This document shows, one piece after another, positions 34,143 through 42,321 of a stretch of 64,000 bases of DNA. The position numbers and the translations under genes are program-made. Numbering within the stretch: position 1 is the stretch's first letter; the number at the start of each line of letters is the position of its first letter. This DNA comes from Saccharospirillum mangrovi. Its GTDB lineage: Bacteria > Pseudomonadota > Gammaproteobacteria > Pseudomonadales > Natronospirillaceae. The notes beneath the pieces were generated by a model that was not told the origin of the DNA, searched no databases, and worked only from the letters and a program-made list of their open reading frames with translations. The stretch is from positions 3,160,001 to 3,224,000 of the forward strand of contig NZ_CP031415.1 in the NCBI RefSeq assembly GCF_003367315.1, written 5' to 3'.

Positions 34143-35456
34143 ATGATTCGTGGATTTCAAAGCCAGCTCTCTCAGCCGGAACGTACCGCCCTGGACAACC
34201 CAAAACGCCTGGATTCCAGCGCACCTCAGCGCCCGCGCCTCGACCTGAACCGGCAAGTGCGTTACCAGACTCACCTGGGTTTTGGCGGCGCTTTTACCGA
34301 AGCGGCGGCGGTTAATTACGCCGCGCTGTCGGCCGCTGAAAAACGTCGGTTTATGGACGGTTATTTCTCGCCCGATCAACACGCCTATTCGCTGTGCCGG
34401 GTGCACCTGAACAGTTGCGATTTCGCACTCGGCAATTGGGCCTGCCAGCCCAGCGAAGACGCCGAGTTTTCGTTGCAGCATTACCAGGAAGCCATCTTCC
34501 CGATGATCCGCGATGCGCAGGCTACCTTGGGTCGGCCCATCGATTTACTGGTGTCGCCCTGGAGCCCGCCGGCCTGGATGAAAACCAACGGCCAGATGAA
34601 CCAGGGCGGCCAGTTGAAAGCCGAATACCGCGACGCCTGGGCGCAGCAATACGTGCAGTTTATTCAGGGGCTGAAAGCCGAGGGGTTCAGCGTTTGGGGC
34701 GTATCGGTGCAGAACGAACCCGATGCCACCCAAAGCTGGGATTCGTGCCGCTACAACGCCGTTGAAGAACGCGATTTCATTCGCGATCACTTAGGCCCGG
34801 CGTTACACCAGGCCGATCTGGCCGACGTGCGTCTGCTGTGCTGGGACCACAACCGCGACGACTTGTACCACCGCGCCGCCACCATTCTTGGCGATGCCGA
34901 CACCGCCCCGTACGTCTGGGGCTGCGGTTTTCACTGGTACATGAGCGACAGCTTCGACAACGTTCAGGCGGTGCACGACGCCTTTCCCGACAAGGGTTTG
35001 ATCTTCACCGAAGGCTGCCAGGAAGGCGGACCGCACCCGGATAGCTGGGCGGTAGCAGAGCGCTACGCGCGTTCGGTCATCAACGATTTACGCCGCTGGA
35101 CGCAGGGCTGGATCGACTGGAACCTGGCGCTCGATCTGCAAGGCGGCCCCAATCACGTCGGCAATTTCTGTTCGGCACCGGCTTTGGTCGATACCCAAAA
35201 TGGCCGCTTTAGCTGGCAACCGTCTTATCACGTACTGGGGCATTTTGCCGCAGCGGTGCCGCCGGGTTCGGTGCGCATTCTGTCGGCAGCCGGGCTGGAT
35301 GAACTCGATCACGTCGCCTTTGAACGGCCGGACGGCCAGCTCGTTCTGCTGGTACTCAACGACAGCGACCACGCCGTTGACTGGCGTCTGGGCGATGCCG
35401 ACGGCGACTGGGCCATCACCACACCGGCGCACGCGGTGCAAAGCTGGCTGTTGTAA
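34143..35456 (+). CDS. Cytoplasmic GH30 beta-glucosidase/beta-1,6-glucanase
   Basis: 437 residues of glycoside hydrolase family 30. FGGAFTEAAAVNY opens the barrel. SPWSPPAWMKTNGQMNQGG is a family landmark. The acid/base is E192 in VSVQNEPDATQ, and the nucleophile is E290 in LIFTEGCQEGG. The C-terminal beta-sandwich (about 365-437) has the usual side-domain pattern. There is no signal peptide, so it acts on imported oligosaccharides. Divergent from the transporter operon, with its own LacI-type operator. GH30 members of this kind act on beta-1,6-glucan or gentio-oligosaccharides, or as beta-glucosidases. With a laminarinase-type GH16 nearby, branched laminarin (beta-1,3/1,6) is the most likely nutrient. 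Confidence 0.9.
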   Translation: MIRGFQSQLSQPERTALDNPKRLDSSAPQRPRLDLNRQVRYQTHLGFGGAFTEAAAVNYAALSAAEKRRFMDGYFSPDQHAYSLCRVHLNSCDFALGNWACQPSEDAEFSLQHYQEAIFPMIRDAQATLGRPIDLLVSPWSPPAWMKTNGQMNQGGQLKAEYRDAWAQQYVQFIQGLKAEGFSVWGVSVQNEPDATQSWDSCRYNAVEERDFIRDHLGPALHQADLADVRLLCWDHNRDDLYHRAATILGDADTAPYVWGCGFHWYMSDSFDNVQAVHDAFPDKGLIFTEGCQEGGPHPDSWAVAERYARSVINDLRRWTQGWIDWNLALDLQGGPNHVGNFCSAPALVDTQNGRFSWQPSYHVLGHFAAAVPPGSVRILSAAGLDELDHVAFERPDGQLVLLVLNDSDHAVDWRLGDADGDWAITTPAHAVQSWLL

Positions 35457-35552
35457 GGCCACCTAACAAAGATGACCACCAGCACTGTTTCTCGTTAGGG
35501 CACTGTTATTATGGTGCGGACATTGAGCATCCGAACCCAACGAGGACAGTGC

Positions 35553-36695
35553 ATGCGCTCGCTTTTCATTGCGCTTTCAGCCGTGGTCATCAGCCCCGGG
35601 TTGATGGCTGAAGAAGGCCCGTTCAACGCCAGCGCTACGGCACGCGCGGCGACCGTCGCGCAGGCTTGTGACATTGCCTTCGAACAGGCCGAAGCCCAGG
35701 CACTGGCCGATTTTGAAGCAGCGTTTATTGCGGAACAGCACCCGACGGCAAAACGCATCGAACTGCGCGAACGTAACGACGAGCGCCTGCCCGCCGACGC
35801 CAACAATCAGGTTGGCTGCCGGGTTGAGGCGCGCTTTGCCGCCGTCGCCGTTAGCGATGACGACACGAATGCACACCCCAATCTCGATGGCCGCATCGAA
35901 ACCATCGACGGCGTGTACCACGCCGAATGCAGCAATGCCGACCAGGGCGCGGCCTGCAAACGTCGCATCGAAACACAGGCCGCCAGCGATTTGCGCGCCC
36001 AACTGCAACGTGACAATCCGCAATTGCTCAACGGCTATCGACTGGAATTCGATGGCTTCGAAGGCGAACAGTCCTTCACCTATCAGAACAGCCGCGTCAG
36101 TCTGTCGATGGACGGTCGCTTCTATTACAAACTCAACAAAACTGGTTTCGGCCCGACCACACCGCCGCCAAGCACCCAAGGCGATTTGCGCATTGAACGC
36201 AAACACAAAGACAGCGGTTTCGATAACCTCGACTTCACGCTGTTCTACACCTGGGATGGCAACGACGCGGCCGACCCGGGCGACCTGGCGCTGAGCACCA
36301 ATCGTTGGGGTTTGGGTTTGTGGGTGAACAATCGCATTGGGGTGTCGTCGTTCTGGGGTGAAGAACGCCCGGGGTTTGCCAACAGCAATCACCACGTGCG
36401 CCGCGACAACAGCTATTACGACGTCTTCGGTGTCGGCATCGGTTATCGCCTGTTCGACAGCCGCGATCTGAACATCGAAAACAGCCTGTATTACGTCGAT
36501 GCCGAACCGTTCAGCACCACGCTCGATAATGGCCGCGACTACGAAGCCGAAGACTATGTTCAGGCCAACATCAACATTAAAACCAACGCCGACTCCGGGC
36601 CGAACGTCGGCTGGATGTTCACCTGGAAATTGCGTTCCGATCTGAGCGATTACAACTCGCTCTCCGGCGGTTGGTATGTGGAATGGCAATTCTAA
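35553..36695 (+). CDS. Exported protein of unknown function, possible outer-membrane barrel
   Basis: 380 residues from ATG 35553 (MRSLFIALSAVVISPGLMA), chosen because AGGA lies just upstream and a signal peptide follows at once; an in-frame ATG at 35511 would hide the signal. The mature N-terminal half has two Cys-containing Ala-rich helices (ATARAATVAQACDIAFEQAE and NADQGAACKRRIETQAASDL), similar to each other like a repeat. From about residue 205 alternating aromatic strands dominate (FDNLDFTLFYTWDG, VFGVGIGYRLFDS), and the chain ends in ...WYVEWQF with terminal Phe, the usual signature of an outer-membrane beta-barrel. I recognise no family. It stands alone between GH30 and an EamA transporter. 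Confidence 0.7.
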   Translation: MRSLFIALSAVVISPGLMAEEGPFNASATARAATVAQACDIAFEQAEAQALADFEAAFIAEQHPTAKRIELRERNDERLPADANNQVGCRVEARFAAVAVSDDDTNAHPNLDGRIETIDGVYHAECSNADQGAACKRRIETQAASDLRAQLQRDNPQLLNGYRLEFDGFEGEQSFTYQNSRVSLSMDGRFYYKLNKTGFGPTTPPPSTQGDLRIERKHKDSGFDNLDFTLFYTWDGNDAADPGDLALSTNRWGLGLWVNNRIGVSSFWGEERPGFANSNHHVRRDNSYYDVFGVGIGYRLFDSRDLNIENSLYYVDAEPFSTTLDNGRDYEAEDYVQANINIKTNADSGPNVGWMFTWKLRSDLSDYNSLSGGWYVEWQF

Positions 36696-36721
36696 GCAGC
36701 GCTATCTAAACAGTTCCGCTT

Positions 36722-36768
36722 AACGGCGTTGCAGCCAGCGAGGTTCGCCCTTAGTCTGGCTCGCCGTT
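36722..36768. other. Stem-loop between the barrel-like gene and the EamA gene
   Basis: AACGGCG plus AGCCAG (36722-36728, 36733-36738) pair with CTGGCT plus CGCCGTT (36756-36768), leaving a 4-nt bulge. The T-content after it is weak (TGTCTTT). It may act as a terminator of the upstream gene. Confidence 0.4.
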
Positions 36769-36789
36769 GTCTTTGATTGAGTACTGCGC

Positions 36790-37677
36790 ATGTCGTCTGA
36801 ACGTCGCGCCATCGGCTACGCGCTGATGGCGGTGTTGCTTTGGTCCACCGTCGCCACAGCGTTCAAAGTCGCGTTAAGCCAGGTCAGCGTCAGCCAGTTA
36901 ATGGCCGGCGCTGCGGTGTTTTCCATTCTCGCCCTGATGGCGACGTTAGCGATTCGCGGTGAATTAAACATGGCTGTAGCGCGGCTCTGGGCCGATCGCA
37001 AAGCCGCCTTTCAATTGGGGTTGATCAACCCCGTCATTTATTACGCCGTTTTATTCGAAGCCTACGACCGCTTGCCTGCGCAAGTCGCCCAGCCGGTGAA
37101 TTACACCTGGGCGATTACGCTCGGTTTGTTGTCGGTGCCGTTGCTCGGCCACAAGCTGACGCGTTGGGATTTGTTCGGCATGGTGTTGGGCTATTCCGGT
37201 GTGGTGTTTATTTCGTTGGCCGGACAAAACGTCAGCGGCTCGCTCGATTATTTCGGTCTGTTTCTGGCGTTGTTTTCGACGTTGTTGTGGGCCGGCTATT
37301 GGCTGTTGAACACCCGCGATGAACGACCGCCGATCATCGCCCTGTTTCAGAATTTTGTGTACGCCCTGCCGCTGTTGATTGTCTGGATGCTGTGGCGCGA
37401 CGGCCTGCCGGATATGAACTCTGGCTCAGTGTGGGCGAGCCTGGCTTACGTTGGCGTGTTTGAAATGGGCGTTACTTTTGTGTTCTGGCAACTGGCGATG
37501 CACCACACCAATAACGCCAGCCGCATCGGCACACTGATTTTTCTGTCGCCTTTTATCAGTCTGTTTTTAATTCACTTCGTGCTCGGCGAACCGCTGCAAT
37601 GGCTGACGTTTGGTGGCTTGGGTATGATCGTGGCGGGGTTATGGATTCAGCAAAGCAAGGCGCGGACAGACCAATAA
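36790..37677 (+). CDS. EamA-type drug/metabolite exporter
   Basis: 295 residues with about ten hydrophobic segments in two tandem EamA halves. The first half starts AIGYALMAVLLWSTVATAFKVAL, and the second begins near residue 155 (YFGLFLALFSTLLWAGYWLLN). Family members export amino acids, purines or other small metabolites from the inner membrane; the substrate here is unknown. The stop (37677) is 10 bp from the convergent GNAT stop, without a terminator. Confidence 0.9.
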   Translation: MSSERRAIGYALMAVLLWSTVATAFKVALSQVSVSQLMAGAAVFSILALMATLAIRGELNMAVARLWADRKAAFQLGLINPVIYYAVLFEAYDRLPAQVAQPVNYTWAITLGLLSVPLLGHKLTRWDLFGMVLGYSGVVFISLAGQNVSGSLDYFGLFLALFSTLLWAGYWLLNTRDERPPIIALFQNFVYALPLLIVWMLWRDGLPDMNSGSVWASLAYVGVFEMGVTFVFWQLAMHHTNNASRIGTLIFLSPFISLFLIHFVLGEPLQWLTFGGLGMIVAGLWIQQSKARTDQ

Positions 37678-37686
37678 TTATCCGCC

Positions 37687-38193
37687 TTATTCAATCTCCG
37701 TTTTGAATAATTCAAAGCCGCGCGCTTCATAATTTGCGCGCGCATTGGGGTGATCATCGCTACAGGTAGTTAACCAGATTCGCGTTGGAATTCGGCCATT
37801 GTCATCGGTCCAGGCAAAAGCGACTTTGACCGCTTCACTTAATAAAGCGCTGCCCAAACCCTGGCCCAAAAACGGTGGCGTCAGTCCGAAGGAAATGAAT
37901 TCCACGCTGCCGTCGGGCTGGCGTTCCATCTCGACATAACCGGCCGGGCTGCCGGAAATCCATAAAATCCACAGCCGTAATTCGGGTCGCTCGGTGTGGG
38001 TTTGCCAACGCGATAACGGCCAGTCGTCGGCGTCCTGCCATTGCCAGGCGCGGCCGACGCTTTCGTAGAAATACCGATTCAGTTCGCCGGTTTTTAATTC
38101 CGCTTCGGCGAAGCGTACAGCCACGTTCGCCGGCCAGTTTTTGGCGCGTAATTGATCGGGCGATTGCAACGCCAGGTACCAGACAGTCGTCAC
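37687..38193 (-). CDS. GNAT-family acetyltransferase, tandem copy 2
   Basis: 168 residues from GTG 38193 (VTTVWYLALQSPDQLRAKNWP), 5 bp after the upstream stop. The frame is open further upstream, but that part overlaps the neighbouring gene and has no family features. The GNAT loop is FLGQGLGSALLSEAVK (about residues 106-121), with EFISFGLTPPF before it and CSDDHPNARANYEARGFELF at the end. It is a clear paralog of the gene next to it (same PAGYVEMERQ, LSEA, CSDDHPNARANYEARGF). The acceptor is unknown. Confidence 0.85.
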   Translation of the reverse strand: MTTVWYLALQSPDQLRAKNWPANVAVRFAEAELKTGELNRYFYESVGRAWQWQDADDWPLSRWQTHTERPELRLWILWISGSPAGYVEMERQPDGSVEFISFGLTPPFLGQGLGSALLSEAVKVAFAWTDDNGRIPTRIWLTTCSDDHPNARANYEARGFELFKTEIE

Positions 38194-38197
38194 GCGC

Positions 38198-38719
38198 TTA
38201 GTGTTCCGGGTCCGGGAATTCTTCGGTTTTGAACAGTTTGAAACCGCGCGCTTCGTAATTGGCGCGGGCGTTTGGGTGGTCGTCGCTGCACGTGTGCAGC
38301 CAGACGCGTTGCGGGCGCCGGCCATCGGCATCGGTCCACTCGAACGCACGCTTTAAGGCTTCCGATAACAAAGCGCCGCCCAAACCCATACCGATAAATG
38401 GCTTGCCCAGACCGACGGAAATAAATTCGATCTGATTGCCATCCTGGCGTTCCATTTCCACGTAACCGGCCGGTGTGCCGCGTACGCTGAGCAACCAGAT
38501 GCGGTGCTCGGGACGTTCGGTGTGTTCTCGCCAGCGCTCCAGCGACCAGTCGCGTCTCATAAACCAATTCCAGTGCTGACCGACCCAGAGATACAGAAAG
38601 CGATTGAATTCGCCCTGCTGAATTTCGACCTGCTCAAAGCGCAGCGGCACATCCGCCGGCCAGGGTTTGGCATTGATCGCATCCGGCGAGGTGAGTTCGT
38701 ACGACCACTCCAACACCAT
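38198..38719 (-). CDS. GNAT-family acetyltransferase, tandem copy 1
   Basis: 173 residues from ATG 38719, whose A is the last base of the rraA stop (TGATG), so translation is coupled. The much longer open frame upstream (to 39079) is an antisense-like shadow of rraA, rich in Arg. Core motifs: PAGYVEMERQ, EFISVGLGKPFIGMGLGGALL with the acetyl-CoA loop, and CSDDHPNARANYEARGFKLF. It is paralogous to the following gene. Tandem acetyltransferases beside RraA have no known functional link. Confidence 0.87.
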   Translation of the reverse strand: MVLEWSYELTSPDAINAKPWPADVPLRFEQVEIQQGEFNRFLYLWVGQHWNWFMRRDWSLERWREHTERPEHRIWLLSVRGTPAGYVEMERQDGNQIEFISVGLGKPFIGMGLGGALLSEALKRAFEWTDADGRRPQRVWLHTCSDDHPNARANYEARGFKLFKTEEFPDPEH

Positions 38720-39195
38720 CAGAACAATTTGTCCTGGCTGACGACGATGCCGGTTTCGTCGGCGTAGAGCCACATGCCCGGTTCGATGGTGACGCCGGCA
38801 AATTCGACCGGCACATCGACATCGCCGAGGCCTTTTTTCTCGGTGCGTACCGGAATGCTGGCCAGCGCCCGGACGCCAATCGGCATGCGGCGCAACTCGT
38901 GAATATCGCGCGCGCAACCGTGAATCACCACGCCTTGCCAGCCGTGATTGACGGCATCGAGCGCGATCTGGTCGCCGATCAAAGCGCGGCGCAATGAACC
39001 GCCGCCATCGATCACCATGACTTTGCCGTCGCCATCGGTGCCGGCCAGTTCTTTCACCCGGGAGTTGTCTTCGTAGCAATGCACAGTGACGACCTGACCA
39101 AAGAACGCCGGCTTACCGCCGAAATCCTGGAACACGGGTTCAAGTACCCGAACCGCTTCGGGATGGTCGTCACACAGATCAGGTGTACTCCACAT
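38719..39195 (-). CDS. rraA: RraA family protein (RNase E inhibitor / HMG-type aldolase fold)
   Basis: 158 residues. RraA of E. coli binds RNase E and inhibits it. The same fold includes 4-hydroxy-4-methyl-2-oxoglutarate aldolases. Seen: TPDLCDDHPEAVRVLEP at the N-terminus, FGGKPAFFGQVVTVHCYEDNS, VMVIDGGGSLRRALIGDQIA, GVVIHGCARDIHEL, and ETGIVVSQDKLF at the C-terminus. All are typical of proteobacterial RraA, and the length is usual. First gene of an operon with the two GNAT genes. Confidence 0.92.
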   Translation of the reverse strand: MWSTPDLCDDHPEAVRVLEPVFQDFGGKPAFFGQVVTVHCYEDNSRVKELAGTDGDGKVMVIDGGGSLRRALIGDQIALDAVNHGWQGVVIHGCARDIHELRRMPIGVRALASIPVRTEKKGLGDVDVPVEFAGVTIEPGMWLYADETGIVVSQDKLF

Positions 39196-39305
39196 ACAGT
39201 AGACTCACTTTTTTAATGGGTTAAAGATGTGCGCAGGTTCGACGCTTATGCAGCAGCGACGAACCGGACATTCGCCATCGACATTGTTCAACCTGAGAGA
39301 GCCCG

Positions 39306-39839
39306 ATGACCGTCAAGCTGACCACACCTCGATTAACAATCACCGGACCGCAAGGCATTCGCGGCCGCAAACTGCATCACTATTTGACTGAAAACGCTGA
39401 TCATTTTGCCCAAGGCGGCGGCGATACACCAGCCAGTATATGGGCAACGCGCCAGCGTCTGGCGGCGCAAAAGCGACTGTGGCAACAGGGCCGGGGCTAT
39501 CGTTTTTACGGCTTTATCGACGGCAACATTGTGCTCGATCTGGGGCTATCGAATGTGGTGCGCGGCGTCTTCCAGGCGGCGCATCTGGGTTACCGAACCG
39601 TTAAGACTTATGAAGGCCAAGGGTTGATGACAGAGGCTCTCGGCGCTGTCGTCGATTACAGTTTCAACACGCTGAAATTGCATCGACTGATGGCGAACTA
39701 CCAGCCCTGGAATGTTGGCAGTGGCCGTGTATTAGAAAAGCTCGGTTTTAATCGCGAAGGCCTGGCCAAAGATTACCTGTTCATTGACGGGCAATGGCGC
39801 GACCACATTCTCACGGCGCTGACCAACAAACATTGGTAA
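39306..39839 (+). CDS. RimJ/RimL-type GNAT acetyltransferase
   Basis: 177 residues of the Acetyltransf_3 type. Seen: LTTPRLTITGPQ, YRFYGFIDGNIVLDLGLSNVVRG, the CoA loop YRTVKTYEGQGLMTEALGAV (about residues 97-116), LHRLMANYQPWNVGSGRVLEKLGF and KDYLFIDGQWRDHILTAL. This arrangement is that of RimJ-like N-terminal protein acetyltransferases. Only the A (E/G-G-x-x) variation of the CoA loop differs. The start ATG 39306 follows GAGAG (39295-39299). Convergent with glpX; an 8-bp stem-loop (39847-39867) lies between the stops. Confidence 0.87.
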   Translation: MTVKLTTPRLTITGPQGIRGRKLHHYLTENADHFAQGGGDTPASIWATRQRLAAQKRLWQQGRGYRFYGFIDGNIVLDLGLSNVVRGVFQAAHLGYRTVKTYEGQGLMTEALGAVVDYSFNTLKLHRLMANYQPWNVGSGRVLEKLGFNREGLAKDYLFIDGQWRDHILTALTNKHW

Positions 39840-39855
39840 CAACACGGCGGCGAAA

Positions 39856-40878
39856 TTACTTCGCCGCTATGTCCACCATCGCCTGGAAGCTCTGCTTCGA
39901 CGGCCGGCCGAATTCGATGGAGCGCTTCAGTCGGTGAATGCCTTTGATAAAACGCAACGAACCGGACTCGGCGCGGATCACAATTGAGTGCGTGGTAATG
40001 CCGCCGTCGCGGTCGTAATGCACGCCGTCCAGAAACGGACCGCCAGTGATGCCGGTGGCGGCGAAAAAGGCGTCGTCGGCGGCAATCAAATCGTCGAGCC
40101 GGACTACCTGATCCAGATCGAGATTCAAATCCATCAACTTGCGCCGCTCGCTTTCCAGTTGCGGTGCGCGGATGCCTTGCATGCCGCCGTTCAAGGCTTT
40201 CACGGCGGCAGCGGAAATGACCCCTTCGGGCGTGCCGCCAATGCCCATCAGCACATCGACCCCAGTGCCAGGAATGGCCGCCATCAGCGCACCCATCACA
40301 TCGCCGTCGGTGTGCAGTTGCACCCGGGCACCGGCAGCGCGGATTTCTTCAATCAGGGTTTTGTGGCGCGGCCGGTCGAGCACGAAGACGGTGACTTCGT
40401 TGACCTTGCGCTCCAGCGCTTCGGCAATGGAATAGAGGTTGCGGGCCACCGATTGGGTGATGTCGATGGCGTCGCGGGCTTCTTCGCCGACGACGATTTT
40501 GTTCATGTAGAACGACGGGCCGGGGTCCCACATGGCGCCGCGCTCGGTGGCGGCAACAACGGCAATGGAGTTGGGTCGGCCAGTCGCCAACAGGCGGGTG
40601 CCTTCGACCGGATCGACTGCGATGTCGAGTTTGGGTTCCGCGCCGGTGCCGACACTTTCCCCGTTATAGAGCATGGGCGCTTCGTCTTTCTCGCCCTCGC
40701 CGATGACCACGACGCCATCCATGCTGACGGTTTGCAGTACAGCTCGCATGGCGTCCACGGCGGCGGCATCGCCGGCTTCTTTGTCGCCCGCGCCCATAAA
40801 ACGCGATGCGGAAAGAGCCGCTGCCTCGGTCACTCGAACCAGCTCCATGCCCAGGTTTCGATCGGGCTGTTGCTTCAT
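39856..40878 (-). CDS. glpX: Class II fructose-1,6-bisphosphatase
   Basis: 340 residues. GlpX hydrolyses fructose-1,6-bisphosphate in gluconeogenesis. Seen: LVRVTEAAALSASRFMGAGD, the metal-binding segment VVIGEGEKDEAPMLYNGE, DPVEGTRLLATGRPNS, and GIGGTPEGVISAAAVKAL. All are at their usual places. A gluconeogenic enzyme fits growth on GlcNAc-derived acetate and fatty acids but is a general housekeeping gene. The ribosome site AAGGAG is visible in the reverse strand near 40890. An inverted repeat (40910-40918 / 40964-40972, ACCGGTCGG / CCGACCGGT) lies in its leader. Confidence 0.96.
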   Translation of the reverse strand: MKQQPDRNLGMELVRVTEAAALSASRFMGAGDKEAGDAAAVDAMRAVLQTVSMDGVVVIGEGEKDEAPMLYNGESVGTGAEPKLDIAVDPVEGTRLLATGRPNSIAVVAATERGAMWDPGPSFYMNKIVVGEEARDAIDITQSVARNLYSIAEALERKVNEVTVFVLDRPRHKTLIEEIRAAGARVQLHTDGDVMGALMAAIPGTGVDVLMGIGGTPEGVISAAAVKALNGGMQGIRAPQLESERRKLMDLNLDLDQVVRLDDLIAADDAFFAATGITGGPFLDGVHYDRDGGITTHSIVIRAESGSLRFIKGIHRLKRSIEFGRPSKQSFQAMVDIAAK

Positions 40879-41046
40879 GATGTTTCCTAAGGAGAGTTAG
40901 ATGATAGGCACCGGTCGGGCGCTCCTTGGCCAGTGAGCTGGCTCTTTTCGAGGGGGAATCGTACCGACCGGTAGCAGCGACTATACCGGCGCAAAGACCC
41001 CGCACAAGCTTGGAAAACGGTTTCAGTCGGAAAAGAAATTTAATAA

Positions 41047-41075
41047 CGAAAAAGGCCCGGCAAAGCGCCGGGCCT
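41047..41075 (-). terminator. Rho-independent terminator of the deoD-cdd operon
   Basis: Perfect 9-bp stem AGGCCCGGC / GCCGGGCCT (41053-41061 with 41067-41075), 5-nt loop, followed on the minus strand by a T-run (A-run 41049-41053 on the plus strand). It is 45 bp past the cdd stop. Confidence 0.88.
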
Positions 41076-41119
41076 AAACGTTTAAGATGTTGTTTTATTC
41101 CTGCTTTCTGACCGGATGG

Positions 41120-41524
41120 TCAACTCAAACCGTCGAAGCTGAAGCCGTCCGGCAGCAGTTCGGTGGCGCTCCATTCGCGCAAACCATCGCCGTCGTTGGT
41201 CGCCCAGATTTTGCCATTGGCCGGCATGAATTCGGCGATCACCTGACGGCAGCCACCGCAGGGCGAAAACAATTGATTGCCCGGCATAAACACCACCAGT
41301 TCGACAATCTCTCCCGGCCGCACACCGGCCGACGCCGCCGTGCCGATGGCGGTGCGTTCGCCGCACATGCCCAGCGGGTAGGAGCGGTTTTCCACGTTGC
41401 AGCCGCTGAAAATACGGCCATCGACGCAACGCAACGCAGCGCCAACCGGGAACTCGCTGTAGGGCACGTAGGCGTTGCCGGCGGCCAGCTTCGCCGCGGC
41501 TTTCAAATCCGCAGGGGCCGCCAT
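41120..41524 (-). CDS. cdd: Cytidine deaminase
   Basis: 134-residue homotetrameric type. It converts (deoxy)cytidine to (deoxy)uridine for pyrimidine salvage. Zinc ligands are C54 in GMCGERTA (with catalytic E56) and C89/C92 in SPCGGCRQV. YVPYSEFPVGAAL and FSGCNVENRSY form the substrate pocket. It follows deoD by 2 bp on the same strand, so salvage of purine and pyrimidine nucleosides is co-expressed. Confidence 0.95.
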   Translation of the reverse strand: MAAPADLKAAAKLAAGNAYVPYSEFPVGAALRCVDGRIFSGCNVENRSYPLGMCGERTAIGTAASAGVRPGEIVELVVFMPGNQLFSPCGGCRQVIAEFMPANGKIWATNDGDGLREWSATELLPDGFSFDGLS

Positions 41525-41526
41525 GG

Positions 41527-42237
41527 TTACAGACTCACGGCGGCGTTGAGTGCGATCTGAATCATCTCGTTGAAGGTGGTCTGGCGTTCGTCGGAACTGG
41601 TCGCTTCGCCGCGCACAATGTGGTCGCTGACGGTCATGATGCCCAGCGCCTTGGCGCCGTATTCAGCGGCCACGCCGTACAGACCGGCCACTTCCATTTC
41701 CACCGCCAGAATGCCCATCTTGCGCAGCGCCGGGATTAAGGCTTCTTCCGGCGAATAAAACAAATCGGAGGTGAACACATTGCCGACCCGGGCTTCGACA
41801 CCGGCATTGCGCGCACTGGTCACGGCGGCGGCGAGCAGTGAATAGTCGGCGGTGGCGGCAAAGTCGTAACCGAGCAGGCGGGTGCGGTTAACGCCCGAAT
41901 CGGTGCTGGCGCCGCTGGCGATGATGACGTCACGCAGTTTGATGTCGTCACCAATGCCGCCGCAGGTGCCGACACGAATCAGATGCTTCACGCCGTATTC
42001 GGTGATCAGTTCCTTGGCGTAAATTGACATCGACGGCACGCCCATGCCCGACCCCATGATCGACACCGGCTTGCCATTAAAGGTACCGGTGTAGCCAAAC
42101 ATGGAACGCACGTCGGTAACGCGCTTGGCGTTATCGAGGAAGTTTTCGGCGATGTATTGCGCGCGCAGCGGGTCGCCGGGCATCAGAACGGTGTCGGCGA
42201 AATCGCCGGCGTTGGCATTGATGTGGGGAGTGGGCAT
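41527..42237 (-). CDS. deoD: Purine nucleoside phosphorylase, DeoD type
   Basis: 236-residue hexameric PNP. It cleaves purine (deoxy)nucleosides with phosphate. Seen: [24 protein letters not shown] (phosphate site), [23 protein letters not shown], and [19 protein letters not shown] with the ribose-binding Glu. The catalytic Asp region [10 protein letters not shown] is present. First gene of the deoD-cdd operon. Confidence 0.95.
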
Positions 42238-42321
42238 AAAGACCTCGTGAATTTTCTGACCAAATGTTCAACTTGCAGCACTATAACGGCTTGCTGGGAA
42301 CGCGACCAGTGACGCAGCGAT

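Noticed and set aside
35577-36689. 370-codon minus-strand frame over the exported protein gene
   Set aside because: Lacks a signal or motif, while the plus-strand gene has a ribosome site, a signal peptide and a barrel-like end.
38719-39079. 120-residue Arg-rich extension of GNAT copy 1
   Set aside because: It overlaps rraA entirely in another frame, and the ATG at 38719 is coupled to the rraA stop.
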